NCBI GenBank assembly: GCA_949775045.1 | Contig: OX459106.1 | Location: forward strand, 2,344,727-2,408,726 | Source of the DNA: Metridium senile | Taxonomy: Eukaryota; Cnidaria; Anthozoa; Actiniaria; Metridiidae | Direction: 5' to 3' | DNA length: 64,000 nucleotides | In this document: piece after piece, positions 33,159-45,638 of the stretch | Position numbering within the stretch: the stretch's first letter is position 1 | How the letters are laid out: each line of letters starts with the position of its first letter | Notes under the pieces: model-generated | The model's input: the letters and a program-made list of their open reading frames with translations, nothing else | Databases searched by the model: none | What the model was told of the DNA's origin: nothing | Program-made: the position numbers and the translations under genes

Positions 33159-33503
33159 AAAGCATTTATTTATACACGATGATTTACATACGCAGCTTAG
33201 CTGATGTGGTCGTGTGATTTAAATTACAATATGATAATTCTATCTTACTTATAATCTCAAAGTTGCCTAACTAACAATTATCGAAAAAGACGAGAAGGAA
33301 CTATGTCGGACAAAATGGTTAAAAATGTTAGTAAAAGACGCCAAACAATGTATTGAAAGACGAGAGAGAATCTAGTCCGTCCAAAAGTCAACACATGCAA
33401 TATATCGAATAAACTGCATTTATGAACAAAACGAATTTCAAAGTTTTTAAATTTTTCGTTTAATTGTTTTCCTCATTTAAAGCAACAGTTTCTTAACCAA
33501 TTA

Positions 33504-33689
33504 TTGCCCCCCAAGGGAAAATCAATGGTAAATTCGGGGGATAGATCCTTTAGTGTAGCGGCACCTATATTATGGAACGCTCTCCCCAAAGACATTAGAG
33601 ACATTACGTCAATTAAGGTTTTTAAGTCATCATTTAAGACTTTATTTTTTATAACCTTAGCTAATGTATATATTTATTATATATCTTGA
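33504..33689 (+). pseudogene. LINE ORF2 tail (unit 1)
   Basis: GDRSFSVAAPILWNALPKDIR and IKVFKSSFKTLF are the end signature of L2/CR1-type proteins. The 5' part is missing. A near-identical copy lies at 45453. Confidence 0.75.
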
Positions 33690-34055
33690 TTAAATATATT
33701 TGATTAAATATATATTTGATTATATATATATTATATAACTGTATTATATTTTTATATAATTGTATATAATTTTTTAATCATTAGATAAGTTTTTAGTTCA
33801 TTTATTTTTTTCAATTATAGTTATGCATATTTTCAATTATATTATTTTTATCTATTATTTGAAAATCTCACGATTGAATTTGCGCAATATAAATTAATAA
33901 ATTAAATTAGTGCGTTCTTTGATAGTTGAATTCAAAGGACAACAATCATAGTTGATGCTACATTCCCAGAGAAACATATTGAGAGCGTAACATTTCTATG
34001 ACCTCATACACCATCTTATATATCTACCCCTCCCTTTACAAAGCTGGTCTATTTG

Positions 34056-34238
34056 GAATGGAATGGAATGGAATCGAATCGAATCGAATCGAATCGAATC
34101 GAATAGAATAGAATAGAATAGAATAGAATAGAATAGAATAGAATAGAATAGAATAGAATAGAATAGAATAGAATAGAATAGAATAGAATAGAATAGAATA
34201 GAATAGAATAGAATAGAATAGAATAGAATAAAATAAAA
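34056..34238. repeat. (GAATA)n pentanucleotide satellite
   Basis: GAATG, then GAATC, then about 27 GAATA units, in sequential blocks. Confidence 0.95.
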
Positions 34239-34360
34239 TATAAATGATTTTTGTTTGTAAATGAAGTTTGCTGGTAAATGATCATCTAATCGATTCCAGT
34301 GAAATATAAACCTCAGCGTCGATACTGGGCTCCAAAGCACAAACTAGCTCACTAGCTAAT

Positions 34361-34684
34361 GGGTAGCATGGGTGGCCTAGCGGTTAGAGTGCTGGCTAGC
34401 TTTCACCGCTGTGGATCAGGTTCGAGTCCCGGCTCGGGCATGGATTATATGTGAGTTGAGTTTATTTGATGTGTTCTTCTCTCCTATGCCACGAGGGTTT
34501 TTCTCCGGGTTATCCTGTTTTCCTCCCTCCGCAAAAAATGAACATGTAAGCTGTGAATTGTGTGCAAAATAATTAAACGTAGAGGTAGTGAGTGTGTGTT
34601 TGAGTCTCCCCCATTAGTAGTGCACACGTGTCCAGTCTAGAAGAATTGAGACGTTAAAAAAGTTATTATTTTTTTTTTTTTTTA
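34361..34684 (+). mobile_element. tRNA-derived SINE (unit 1)
   Basis: The head has A-box TGGCCTAGCGGTTAGAG and a perfect B-box GGTTCGAGTCC (34419-34429). The body contains CCACGAGGGTTTTTCTCCGG and the tail is T-rich. The locus without it is seen at about 24585. Confidence 0.85.
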
Positions 34685-35060
34685 CTTATATGACTCAACT
34701 GGTTCTTCAGCCACTGTGACTGGAAGAGGGCCTGTCTTTACCTCAGCTAGCGTCCTTGCCGGCTGGGCTTCAGTGGGCCAATTAATTTACCAATTGACTG
34801 AGGTTTGGTCAGCGGTTTGGTGTCTTTTTGCTCCTAATTTTGCCTTTGAGCCTATCAGTGCAAAACATTATCTTAATTTAGAAACATTAACATGTTTTGC
34901 AGTAGAATCATACTATTGGTAAGCACAATCTATACAAAAATGGTCGAGTTGTTGAGTGATTAATTTCCTAACAAGTTTTGAATAAACAACTATACACATC
35001 ATAACTTAATATCTTCTATCAAATATTTACCGGCCATAGCTGAGGCTTCTTCTACGAGCT

Positions 35061-35143
35061 GCCAGTCGTTGCCTTTATGTAAATCGTAAGACTTCTGAGT
35101 GAGAACTCTAGATCTTACGATTTACATCAAGGCAACGACTGGC
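35061..35143. repeat. conserved hairpin, copy 2 of 5
   Basis: Same arms as 28878-28954, with a slightly longer loop (AGATC inserted). Confidence 0.85.
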
Positions 35144-35540
35144 TGTCCAACACATGGCTCTTGTTTAAGATTTAAGTTGTTTATTTTTTATTGATGAAGA
35201 AGAAAATACAAAAAGAAATTCGATAAAAGCTTTTTATTCGTAGGTTCGAAAGTCGATCTATGTGGAATTTTAAAAATCTGAACTGCAAGGTTATCATATT
35301 TTTTTTTGTTTCCCGTCACCTGACCGACCCTAAATTTCCAAATTCAGGTAACCACTTCTCGACAATTTTAATTTGTTTTTATTTATATTTTGTTTTTATT
35401 TCTTTTGATCGACGGAAAACAAAAACATAATATGAGGATGGCCTGAATCAACAATTATTCCTATTTTAACAGCTATGTTTGTTGTGACTTTATGCTTCTA
35501 ATGCTATTTCTACTGATAAGCTATCATGATTGTATTACGT

Positions 35541-35967
35541 GGTTCTCCTATACCTTTTGCGTGAATCGTGATCGGCCTATATATTTTTGCGTGAAACGTG
35601 ATTGAAGCATTTTTTATCGATCCGTGCTTCGTGATTCAAACTTTATGCGTCCACATGAATCCATCTTTTCCTTTATGCGTGAATCGTGATCGGCCTATAT
35701 ATTTTTGCGTGAAACGTGATTGAAGCATTTTTTATCGATCCGTGCTTCGTGATTCAAACTTTATGCGTCCACGTGAATCCATCTTTTCCTTTATGCGTGA
35801 TTCGTGAACGGAAACAATAACAATAACAATTTTAACGTGATTGGTGAAACGTGATTACGTCGATTTTTGCGTGAGTGTGAACAAGATTTCAGTATTTTGC
35901 GTGATTTGTAAAATGACCAATTTATATGTTTCACGTGAATGCATTTTGCGAGGTGGTATGGGGAACC
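35541..35967. mobile_element. MITE-like element, ends GGTTCTCCTATACC / GGTATGGGGAACC, with internal 117-bp duplication
   Basis: The interior is rich in GCGTGATTCGTGA-type steps. The segment from GCGTGAATCGTGATCGG to CTTTTCCTTTAT occurs twice in tandem (35559-35675, 35676-35792), only once in the copy at 47497. Flanking TATTAC is repeated on both sides. The uninterrupted target (ATTGTATTACTAATG) is present in the long hairpin blocks. Confidence 0.7.
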
Positions 35968-35978
35968 CTCTATTACTA

Positions 35979-37790
35979 CACTGCAAAAACGGCTGAGTAG
36001 ATACACCTCACTATATTGAGTTAATCATGCATTCAGGATGACACTTTATGGTGAGTAAATCCAACTCTATAGTGAGTAAAAGTAAATATTGAGTACATAG
36101 TTTTTCGATTCATTAATATCATTGCAATTAATATTTTAATTAAAATTCTTATTGGAAATTGATATACAGCAAAATGATTTTTTTTTAAATATTTTTCGAT
36201 AGAAAATATAACCAGCTAATCCAATCAGTCACCCGATAAATGAGAATTACTTTATCAACGACGTGAAACTTTTTCATCGGCGGGTTTCAAAGGCACTAAT
36301 TACTGTTCCATCAATGATATGGTTTTCAAGATGTTCAATTTAGCAATCAATTACTAGAACACTCGAGATTCAATCCCCGGGGGATAATATCAATACTATC
36401 AATACTAATACAATACTATCTCAACGAAGTAAAACTTTTTCATCGTTTCAAATCCACTTATTGCTTTCAAGATTTTCAATATACCAATCGATTATGGAAA
36501 ACACTCGAGCCGTGGACACTTTTTCTCGATGTTGTCTAACCCGGGTGTCCTAACAGTAGATTCAGACTTGAAACTAACATATACATGAGTTCTAGCTTTA
36601 ATTAGTTTTGGAAATCACCACTGGTGCAATATCATAAACTTCCATGCAGCGGTTTCCAATTATTCCAATAATTCGCTTCGATGTTGATATTATGACATGT
36701 TATGAACTGTTCGCCTATACATCCCATTGGAAAGGACGTGGACGATCGGCGTTGTCAATCGCAAAACGGAGAGAAAACTGAAGGGGATTCACATATGATC
36801 GCAAACAGGGAGAATTGATATTTGCGGCAAAATTTTACATACAAGGATTACAAACAACTAAAGCCGATCGTACTGAAACTACTTTCTAAACCAAATGAAA
36901 ACGTTAAATAACTTCTTATTAATAATAAAGATATTTATATAGCGCTTATCCATTTCAGTGCTAAGAACTTAACTTCAATAAACATCTGGCAAAAAAACAT
37001 CTACATCAACAAGCCATAGATATATTCAGCCTTAATATGCAAAGTTGTTAAGAACTAATACTATACATAACGTTAAAAAAATATATGAAAATACCAAGGA
37101 TCTTAATATTAGGTGAGGTGAAATTCGCATGTCGTCCCGGCAATTAATTTTGTTCAAAACTAAATATGCAGCAACTTTGTAAGATATTACACAATAATCC
37201 ATCAGTACATTGAAAATCTTGAACCCATATGGTTGATTAGACTATAATTATAGTGTCTTTGAAATATAGTTCTCACGTGGTTACAAAAGTAATATAGATA
37301 ATAGCATACAATTTGACGTGGTGATTAGATTGAAATATTAAACATACCGTATACTAATGAATTTTCCCCTAAACGTCCCTCCATGGCCTCTTTCCTCCCT
37401 CCATTTCTTTTTAAAACTTGTTACATTACACTGCAAAAACGGCTGAGTAGATACACCTCACTATATTGAGTTAATCATGCATTCAGGATGACACTTTGTG
37501 GTGAGTAAATCCAACTCTATAGTGAGTAAAAGTGAAGTTAAACTCAATATATTGAGAACATAGTTTTTAGTTTTTAGTACATAGTTTTTAATGCCTTTGA
37601 AACCCGCCGATGAAAAAGTTTCACGTCGTTGATAAAGTAATTCTCATTTGTCGGGTGACTGATTGGATTAGCTGATTATATTTTCTATCAAAAAATATCA
37701 AAAAAAATCATTTTGCTGTATATCAATTTCCATTGAGAATTTTAATTAAAATATTAATTGCAATGATATTAATGAATCGAAAAACTATTT
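35979..37790. repeat. segment S of unit 1, bounded by inverted and direct repeats
   Basis: CACTGCAAAAACGGCTGAG repeats occur directly at 35979 and 37429. Inside them, 36102-36295 is the reverse complement of 37592-37788. The DNA between (36296-37428) occurs inverted in unit 2 (47815-52270). No gene seen. Confidence 0.75.
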
Positions 37791-37885
37791 TAAGAAAGCT
37801 AGAACCCATATGTATGTTAGTTACAAGTCAGTACCAGCAGACAACTAAGGATCTATTGATAATAACATCGCAACAAATCTTGAAC

Positions 37886-38929
37886 ATGAACCAGTCTAAC
37901 GTTACACGAGGTAACAGCTACTGCAAGTACCATGAACCTCCTACAGACGTTGAACGAGCTGTTCAAATGACAGCATTTTTCCTTGTTGGTGGATTTGGTG
38001 TGTGTTGTAACGTATTTACCATCGTACTCGCTGCTAAGTACACCGTGAGAAGAAATCTTCATTTCTTGATCATCAACATGGCCGTGTCAGATACTCTCTT
38101 TACAGTAATTACGTCGATATATGCTTACATATCTCGTTGGAGGTACAAGTTATGGCATGATGATAGTGTTGGTCATTTTGCTTGTAAAGCCATTCTCTTT
38201 CTAATCAGCACTTCTATAAACGTATCTCTTATTACCCTTTTAATCATCAGCATTGAACGATACAGAATCACAACAAGGCGAGTTGTTCAGATATCACGAC
38301 CATACCCGGTTAAACAACGTGTGTGTTTGCTTGCTTGCTCCTGGTTGATTTCTGCTGCAATGAGTTTGTTTCAAGTAATTTTTCGCTCGGGAAAATATGG
38401 CTATTGTGATGTAAAATTAGAATTACAGTTTTATTACAATTTATGGTCTTCCATCAATAATGTTATAGCAATAGTCTTATTTCTGGTACTGGCTTTACTG
38501 AGTATTCTAACCTTACGGAGACTGTCCAATCCACAAGCCATTGAAGACAATCTCTCTGAAGTAGGAAGAAAACTACGAAGAAAACGAATCAGTAGTGCGA
38601 TCAGAATGGTTTTGTATTCGTTACTTCTTTATTCGTGTTGTTACCTTCCTTTATTCATGCTTGCATTGTTTATTTTTAGTTCCTATTTCTTTCCATCAAC
38701 TAATCTTTTTAATAATAAATGCATTGATTTTTATTCATTAGCTTTTATCACATCAAATTTTCTTCCGGTCGTCAACTCTAGTTTCAGCCCTTGTGTGTAC
38801 TTTGTCTGTCTGTCTGATTTCCGCGAAGCAGCAAAAACATTACTGTGCAGAAGAAACGTTATTAACAATTCTGGGAGAACCAGGAACAGAACAAACTCTG
38901 TACAACCAAGAGATACAGCAAACATGTAG
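37886..38929 (+). CDS. class A (rhodopsin-type) G-protein-coupled receptor, copy 1
   Basis: Seven hydrophobic segments are visible. Counting from the upstream in-frame ATG at 37733, TM1 has N93, TM2 has D120 (NMAVSD) and the extracellular disulfide pair is C151/C225. E175-R176-Y177 ends TM3, W204 lies in TM4, P306 in TM6 (CCYLP) and SPCVY (352-356) in TM7. TM7 has Ser where NPxxY has Asn. I prefer ATG 37886 (MNQSNVTRG, two N-glycosylation sites), because the 51 codons before it lie in a repeat; 343-348 residues is then usual. ACCAGCAG before 37842 could be an acceptor. Ligand unknown; peptide-type receptors are the nearest group by feel. Copy 2 at 52560 is broken. Confidence 0.85.
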   Translation: MNQSNVTRGNSYCKYHEPPTDVERAVQMTAFFLVGGFGVCCNVFTIVLAAKYTVRRNLHFLIINMAVSDTLFTVITSIYAYISRWRYKLWHDDSVGHFACKAILFLISTSINVSLITLLIISIERYRITTRRVVQISRPYPVKQRVCLLACSWLISAAMSLFQVIFRSGKYGYCDVKLELQFYYNLWSSINNVIAIVLFLVLALLSILTLRRLSNPQAIEDNLSEVGRKLRRKRISSAIRMVLYSLLLYSCCYLPLFMLALFIFSSYFFPSTNLFNNKCIDFYSLAFITSNFLPVVNSSFSPCVYFVCLSDFREAAKTLLCRRNVINNSGRTRNRTNSVQPRDTANM

Positions 38930-40260
38930 ATAACGTGAACATTCCAAAATCAATACGTCTGTACAGGATTAAACTATTAATACTTTTCTTTTGATATCGT
39001 ATCGATTTATTATAGAAATAGTTAAACATATACTATACAATCAGCTGTAAAGTTATTTGATTAAAGTACCATCATACAGAAGTGTTACTTGTTGAAGCGT
39101 TGCAGATGTTATAAATACTAGTCAAACCAACTCTTAACCAATGGCTCTAACAAGGGGGGGGGGGGGGGGGCTATTTTAACCAGTGGAAGTTATATGAGGG
39201 AGAGAGTAGGAGAGGAAAGGAACTTATTGACACTTTTGCACAAGGCGGTGGCGAGCAATCAAAGAAATGGAAGCTCGACGTATTGGGAAAGAAGAGGAGG
39301 GAGAAATATTGCTAATGAACACTTGTGACAAAACGGTGACGTTCATCTGATTCCCAGCGATTGCTTGACGGCTAAGTTGTATGGGGAAAGAGAAGAGAAT
39401 CCTATTGATTTGTTCACGATGGTTCTTGTTTGAGCCGAACGGTAGAGACAAGCTTTTGTATTTTATCGAGATATTCACAAATTTGAGAATTCCTTAGTAT
39501 TTTACTCACAAATATGGATGGTTATACTATATATGGAAGAGGAGACGAACGGCAACGTTGTTCAGGGGAAACGTTGATTTGTGCATGCCTGTCAATATAT
39601 CGGCGGAACCCTCGAGGGAATGTGGAGAAGGTCTGTAGAAAAAGAAAGAAAAAGGGAAAAGGTTGAAGATGTTGCCGTTGTGTAAGGCAGCGAGGAATGG
39701 AGGTGTTCACGATGGCCTTAAATATTTCAGTCCACTAGACATAGATAATTGAAAGTGAAATAGACCTTGCATATTGTTAGAAATGGGATGACATTTTACA
39801 CGTGTCAGTTGTACCTATTTTCTCAGTACCCAAACAATGGAAAATCTCGATGGTTGGTCACAATCCCCGCTACAATGTGGTTTGGGAGGGGATGGGAAAG
39901 GAAGGGAGAGGTTGGAGGGGAGGGGAGGGGAGGGGAGGCCAGGGGAGAGGAGTGAAATGGTGAAATAGAAATTGGCAATGCTTGCTAAAATGTAATATTC
40001 AAATAGACACAAAAGAAAACAATGGAATTAGAGACTGCTAAGGTGTATTAGTCTAATATATATTTCACGGGTTAAATGACTTCACTCTGTTCTTAGTTTG
40101 GTTGACTGCCTTCTCTGATCAAAATTTCGAATTCTATTTAGATAATTTTCAATTTCATAAAATGTTTTTGGAATTTTTATAAAATGTTAATTTTTTGGAA
40201 TTGTTTAAAAGTGATTTTCAATGTATAAAATAAAGATTCTTCATTTTATCATGATATGCT
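38930..40260. other. 3' flank of GPCR1, duplicated in unit 2
   Basis: Holds a poly-G run (39157-39172), a GGGGAGGGGA purine tract (39910-39955) and a 50-codon plus frame starting MDGYTIYGRG (39514), conserved in unit 2 (54182). No family recognised. Confidence 0.4.
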
Positions 40261-40437
40261 TGTAAATTAGTTTTGACACCAAGGTAGTATTTACAAAAGC
40301 GTTTCAATTGGATTTTTATCCCATTTTTCAAAATCATGTTTTTGATAAACACCCCAAACTTCACTTGCATAAGTAAGGATAGGTACTATCAATGAATCAA
40401 ATAATCGACAAGCTAACTGAGGTTTTACAGCAGTTCT

Positions 40438-40730
40438 CAGTCACATGCACGTGCACCGCTCGCATAAAAAGCACCGCTGTAAAACGTGAAGTTGGTGGAC
40501 GTCAATCAAACTGTGTTTACAAGACGCATGGTGTTTTTACTTCAGTCGGGCTGCGAAACATGTCTGAATCCGACGAAGAGGTTGTTGTGGGAATTCAGCT
40601 TCCAGATTAAGATGAAACGCAGATATTCCAAAACGAAAATGAAATCTTAAGTTTGATTGACGTCCACCAACTTCACGTTTTATAGCAGTGCTTTTTGTGC
40701 GTGCGGTGCACGTGTGACTGAGAATTCCTG
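40438..40730. mobile_element. 293-bp MITE in the LINE, TA duplication
   Basis: Arms of about 85 bp begin CAGCAGTTCTCAGTCAC and end GTGACTGAGAATTCCTG. TA lies on both sides (40436-40437, 40731-40732). The empty site is in unit 2 near 55318 (GAGGTTTTAAATGTTTG). TA target and CAG ends fit a Tc1/mariner-type MITE. Confidence 0.8.
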
Positions 40731-41459
40731 TAAAGGTTTGAAATCAACTGTATTCGTGATTTGATAAAAAGCGTGTAATGCTTTTTCTTTTGATTGATGA
40801 TTAGAAAAATTCCCAGGACAACTAATTTTTACACCTAAGTATGTAAAATCTTTTACATTTTCGAGTTTGTTGCCATTTAATGTAAAAGAAAGCTGTTTCA
40901 CTTTTTCAGTTTCTATTTTTTTTGCAAAAGAACATTGTTTTCGTTTTTTTCACGTTAACAGACACTTGCCATTTTGAACAAAAATCATTAACAAGATTTA
41001 TTGAATTTTGTAAACCAACCTGTCATTTAGATAAAAGAACTAAATCATCCGCATAAAGTAGGGAAGAAAGTTTACATTCATTCGGGAGAAAAAAGGAATC
41101 AGTACAATTGCTGTTTTCAAGCGAAATAGATCATTCATTTACGAATAAATTGAATAGCAAAGGACTAAGAATACAACCTTGACGTACTCCACGGGTATAT
41201 TCAAAGGATTTTAATTTGTACGTTTTGAGCCTAACTTAATATAACAAGAAGATTTAGAATATAAACTCTTGATAAGCTTGTGAAAGTTACAGTTGATATC
41301 GTTTTGTAACAATCTAAGTAGTAAACCTTCATGCCATATAGAATCAAAGGCTTTTTTGAAGTCGATATAAACGAGCGTAAATTTTTCCCTTTTTTTATTG
41401 ACGACATGCTTATCAATTAAAGAATATGATCAAAAGTTCGAAAGTTTGGCATAGAACCT

Positions 41460-42580
41460 ATTTGAGATGTATATGTAATATAAGTTGTGCTTTTACGTAA
41501 AATGTAATAGTCTTTGATTAATATAGACTGGAAGCAATGAGGTGATACCCACATCAAATTAAGCCGTGTGTTCAAAATGAATATTTTTTATTGGATGCTA
41601 TGCGCTGCTAGAATAGGATTTTTTTCTACTAATAGTGAAAAGGGAGATTGGTTTTTACTATATGTAAAAGAATAAAGTACTCAGTATAAGTTTATACGGA
41701 TAAATTTGAATACATAGAAATGAAGGGGAGTGTACATTTGTGTGTAACCCGTCACATTTATTAGCTGACTTTAGCGGTTATTGCAATATTGCACCTACTT
41801 AGCGGTCTTTTACCAAAAAAATGCGATTGATATTCAGTATATAGGCAAATAGCTATACGTTTGTGGTGATAAATCAGTAAAGGAGAGTCTTACAGATTTG
41901 TTTTTGATGATTTTATTTCCCTTGACTATGTGTAACCATTTAGCGTTAATTTCTGATATCAGTAAAATTTGTTAAAAATAATGTGTTAAAACTGGTTTAT
42001 TAGTTGTCAAATTTCGATTGAACATGAACTTTACTTTATCTTCGACAACTTAGTGCAAATTTGATGCTGATCGACCTTGATGATCGGGAACAGTGTAAAA
42101 TTCAATTTTTTGTTTACAGATTCGACACGTCAAAAAAATAAATTCAATTTTTGTCAACATTTCGTATTTCGTGTATTTACTCTAGTTACAAAGCCTTGAT
42201 TTCTATAATACTTCAGGATGTATTTGTCGTTTACTTGTTTGACATATTTCTACCATAAAAGTCAGGCTAGCTCTTAACATAATTTTATGATTATAGAAGA
42301 AACTTTGATGAGTTATTTTCGTCAAGCGAATACTCATTTGCATATGTCATAGCTTGGTGCAAAAAAATATTATTGTTATTGCATAGAGATCATGCGATGT
42401 GTTAATTTGAGAATTATGTCACATGTATTTCATGTTTTGAATGAATTTCGCATCCAATATCTATCATTTTATTACAAAAAAGTACACATTTCAAATTGTC
42501 GGGAAAATCGTTCTTGTGACGCTATTGGGTATGACCTCATTGCTTCCGGTCATAAGGATAACAGAAAATACTTTGCCTAG
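41460..42580. other. insertion or unrelated DNA inside LINE copy 1
   Basis: AT-rich, no reading frame of note. It splits the reverse transcriptase between the NYRG motif and motif A. The whole of it is absent from copy 2. Confidence 0.5.
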
Positions 42581-43137
42581 ACAACTATAGAAGAAACCGA
42601 CAAACCCCTCTATAATTACTTGTGTCAGATCGATCACCACTTTTAATAAAAATAGGGGTTAATGAACCAACACACCAAGCGTCTGGAAATATACCAGATT
42701 GTAAAATGTCGAGATTAAAAAGTTTATTATAAACTTGAAGCATAACATTAAAACTATGTTTAATCATTTCGTTTCTAATTTTATCAGATGCAGCTGCTTT
42801 TTTACCTTTGAGCAATTTAACGGCTGTTTCAATTTCAGAGTCAACTACGAGACAATTGAGTTCGGAATTAATTAAATTGACTGTGTTCACTCTCATGCAT
42901 GTTCCATTTGTTTTAGTAGATCCACTAATGAGTTCTGTGTAGGAGAGGTTTCCCTCCTAGAATGAGCTGGGTGACTGGAATGATCGATCCACTGTTGTTC
43001 AGATATAGGATGAGGAACTTTTTCCTCTTGAAAATTTTCATTTGTAGATTTAAGGATTCTCCAAAATTCGGTATTTTCAGAATTGTTTTCCAATTGTAAC
43101 AATTTGTTTGCATGGAATTCTAGCTTTGCATGCAGTA

Positions 43138-43240
43138 ATGTTTGTGGAGTGGAGTGTTTGTGGAGTGGAGCTGTGTTTGTGGAGTGGAGTGTTTGTGAGT
43201 GGAGTGTTTGTGGAGTGGAGTGGAGTGGAGTGGAGTGGAA
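43138..43240. repeat. GTTTGTGGAGTGGAGT tandem repeat
   Basis: Five to six irregular 16-bp units ending in GGAGT steps, at the 5' end of the LINE remnant. Matching array at 56058-56150. Confidence 0.8.
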
Positions 43241-43415
43241 ATCCTCTTTCACAAATGAAAGAGAATAAACACAAAGTGTGTTTCTTTAGAAATATATACT
43301 AATAGAGAGGAATAGAGAGAGTAGAGAGGAGGAGAGAGAGACAACTCTACAAATAATAATTTAATATCTTCTATCAAATATTTACCGGCCATTGCTGAGG
43401 CTTCTTCTACGAGCT

Positions 43416-43492
43416 GCCAGTCGTTGCCTGTATGTAAATCGTAAGACTTCTGAGTGAGAACTCTTACGATTTACATCAAGGCAACGACTGGC
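43416..43492. repeat. conserved hairpin, copy 3 of 5
   Basis: Same arms as the copy at 28878. Confidence 0.85.
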
Positions 43493-43886
43493 TGTCCAAC
43501 ACTGGTTCTTGTTTAAGATTTCAGTTTTTTATTTATTTAGTTGTTTATTTTTATTGATGAAGAAGAAAATACAAAAAGAAATTCGATAAAAGCTTTTTAT
43601 TCGTAGGTTCGAAAGTCGATCTATGTGGAATTTTATATAAAATCCTGAACTGCGAGGTAATCATTTTTTTTTTTTTGTCTACCGTCGCCCGAACGACCCT
43701 AAATTTCCAAAATCATGTAACCACTTCTCGACAATTTTAATTTGTTTTTGTTTTTATTTTGTTTTTATTTATTTTGATCGACGGAAAACAAAAAAATAAT
43801 ATGAGGATGGCCTGATTCAACAACTATTCTTATTTTAACAGCTATGTTTGTCAGTATGACTTTATGCTTTTAATGCTATTTCTACT

Positions 43887-43967
43887 AGCCTGCGTTACAG
43901 ACCCTTGTAAGCGCTCGAAACGTCTCCCGTTTCGCCGAGCGCTTACAAGGGTCTGTAACGCAGGTTA
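43887..43967. mobile_element. 81-bp hairpin MITE with 10-bp duplication TATTTCTACT
   Basis: Arms GCCTGCGTTACAGACCC / GGGTCTGTAACGCAGG and TATTTCTACT at 43877-43886 and 43968-43977. Units 1 and 3 show the empty site (GCTATTTCTACTGAAGC). A 9-10 bp duplication suggests a Mutator-type transposase. Confidence 0.8.
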
Positions 43968-44451
43968 TATTTCTACTGAAGCTACCATGGCTCTATTACT
44001 AATGATATTGTGTTTCTTATCTCTGTTTGACAAGACTTCACTTTATAAATCTAAATGAACAAAATGAGATAATCAATACCAGTATTTAAAAGTGCGCTTT
44101 CTTTCAGACACATGAATTAGATGGTAATACGAAGAGAACAGACGAAGAAGATGTCAAGAAAGACAAGGAAACATAGAATCTTGAAGGTAAAGAACGAAAT
44201 TGAATGGAATAAAAAGACATTGAAAAGTTGATTGAAGATTTAAACAAGATGTTTCGCACAAATGCACTTTTTAAGAAAGTAAAACTTAAAATGAGATGAG
44301 AAAACAAAATGGAAATTAAAGGAAGAAAATGGAAACTATGAAGGTAAAAGAATAAATTTAAATGAAAGGGGAAAAGCAGCGAGAAAGAGCGGAGGAAAGA
44401 TAAAAGTGGTTGAATAAGAAGCGCTCGTCAAGTTGAAAATATCAGAATTAC

Positions 44452-44520
44452 CTCGTCTTTTTTCAAATCTTTAGTACCAAAACAGCAATTGCAAAGTGGT
44501 TTACTTTGCGGACATCCCAT
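44452..44520 (-). CDS. MGC-type first exon, copy B (predicted N-myristoylated protein)
   Basis: 23 codons starting MGCPQSKPLC, then CCFGTKDLKKDE, ending at donor GAG|GTAATT in phase 0. Gly2-Cys3 with Ser/Thr near position 6 is the usual myristoylation/palmitoylation start. The next exon was not found. The gene, if real, runs leftward. The acidic plus-strand tail at about 44115-44180 is a separate puzzle. Confidence 0.35.
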
Positions 44521-45015
44521 CGTGTTAGGATGTCATGTAGTGATAAAACGATGTTTATCAAAAATATTTAAACTTTCTTTTGTCAGTCAAAAATGCGTGT
44601 CGACTTCAATGAAGTCTCTAAAAAGTGATTTTCATTAGCGCGCTGTGATGTCATAATCACTTCGATGACAATGTGCTGGACGTCATTTTCGAACACCACA
44701 GGAAGACCACGCCGAAAGTTCTATTCAAAAACCTTTTGAATATTAACAAAAACCAGGCTTCTAAACATAAAATCGATCGCAAAATGTTATATATTTCAGT
44801 TAAATGCAATAAAATGGTTATTCGGAGATGAGTAGTTAGTACTTCTTGCAGTACTCTGATAGTATTTTGGTCACCCTGTGTATCGATCGCAAGGGATCCT
44901 CGGCACTAGAGGAACGCCTGGCATATTTTGCATCCAAGATGGACACTCAGCCTCGTTCCCAGGGCCTTTTTCCGTTAAAAGACCTTCAGGTTTCTAGTTG
45001 GGCTGCCTGTGGTAA

Positions 45016-45121
<106 letters not shown>

Positions 45122-45452
45122 GCATTTATCTATACACGATGATTTACATACGCAGCTCAGCTGATGTGGTCGTGTGATTTAAATTACAATATGATAATTC
45201 TATCTAGCTTATAATTTCAAAGTTGTCCTAACTAACAATTATCGAAAAAGACGAGAAGGAACTATGTCGGACAAAACGGTTAAAAATGTTAGTAAAAGAC
45301 GCCAAACAATGTATTGAAAGACGAGAGAGAATCTAGTCCGTCCAAAAGTCAACACATCGAATAAACTGCATTTATGAACAAAACGAATTTCAAAGTTTAA
45401 ATTTTTCGTTTATTGTTTTCCTCATTTAAAGCAACTGTTTCTTAACCAATTA

Positions 45453-45638
45453 TTGACCCCTAAGGGAAAATCAATGGTAAGTTCGGGGGATAGATCCTTT
45501 AGTGTAGCGGCACCTATATTATGGAACGCTCTCCCCAAAGACATTAGAGACATTACGTCAATTAAGGTTTGTAAGTCATCATTTAAGACTTTATTTTTTA
45601 TAACCTTAGCTAATGTATATATTTGTTATATATCTTGA
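45453..45638 (+). pseudogene. LINE ORF2 tail (unit 2)
   Basis: Near-identical to 33504-33689, one Phe-to-Cys change (IKVCKSSF). Confidence 0.75.

Larger units (their letters stand above)
40270..43130 (-). pseudogene. CR1/L2-type LINE, copy 1 (5'-truncated, interrupted)
   Basis: Reading leftward on the minus strand: a linker (FWRILKSTNENF), a reverse transcriptase start (LKGKKAAASDKIRNEMIK, FPDAW, PIFIKSGDRSDTSNYRG, 42896-42585), then about 1.1 kb of other DNA. After it come motif A (YIDFKKAFDSIW, about 41370-41330), motif B (KVVFLVL after a frame change), the catalytic YADD (about 41050) and the thumb (LENVKDFTYLGVKIS). Stops and frame changes show decay, but the YADD aspartates are intact. 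A 293-bp MITE interrupts it at 40438-40730. Confidence 0.75.

Noticed and set aside
33996..34340. Tyr-Ser-Ile-Leu-Phe repeat ORFs (also 45907-46294)
   Set aside because: Readings of (GAATA)n satellites.
34361..34440. A true tRNA gene
   Set aside because: A- and B-boxes are present, but the acceptor stem does not close and a SINE body follows; same for 8101-8172 and 49448.
37733..37885. Upstream ATG of the GPCR ORFs as true start
   Set aside because: These codons lie in the inverted-repeat arm that also occurs reversed at 36102-36295, and give no signal-peptide-like sequence.
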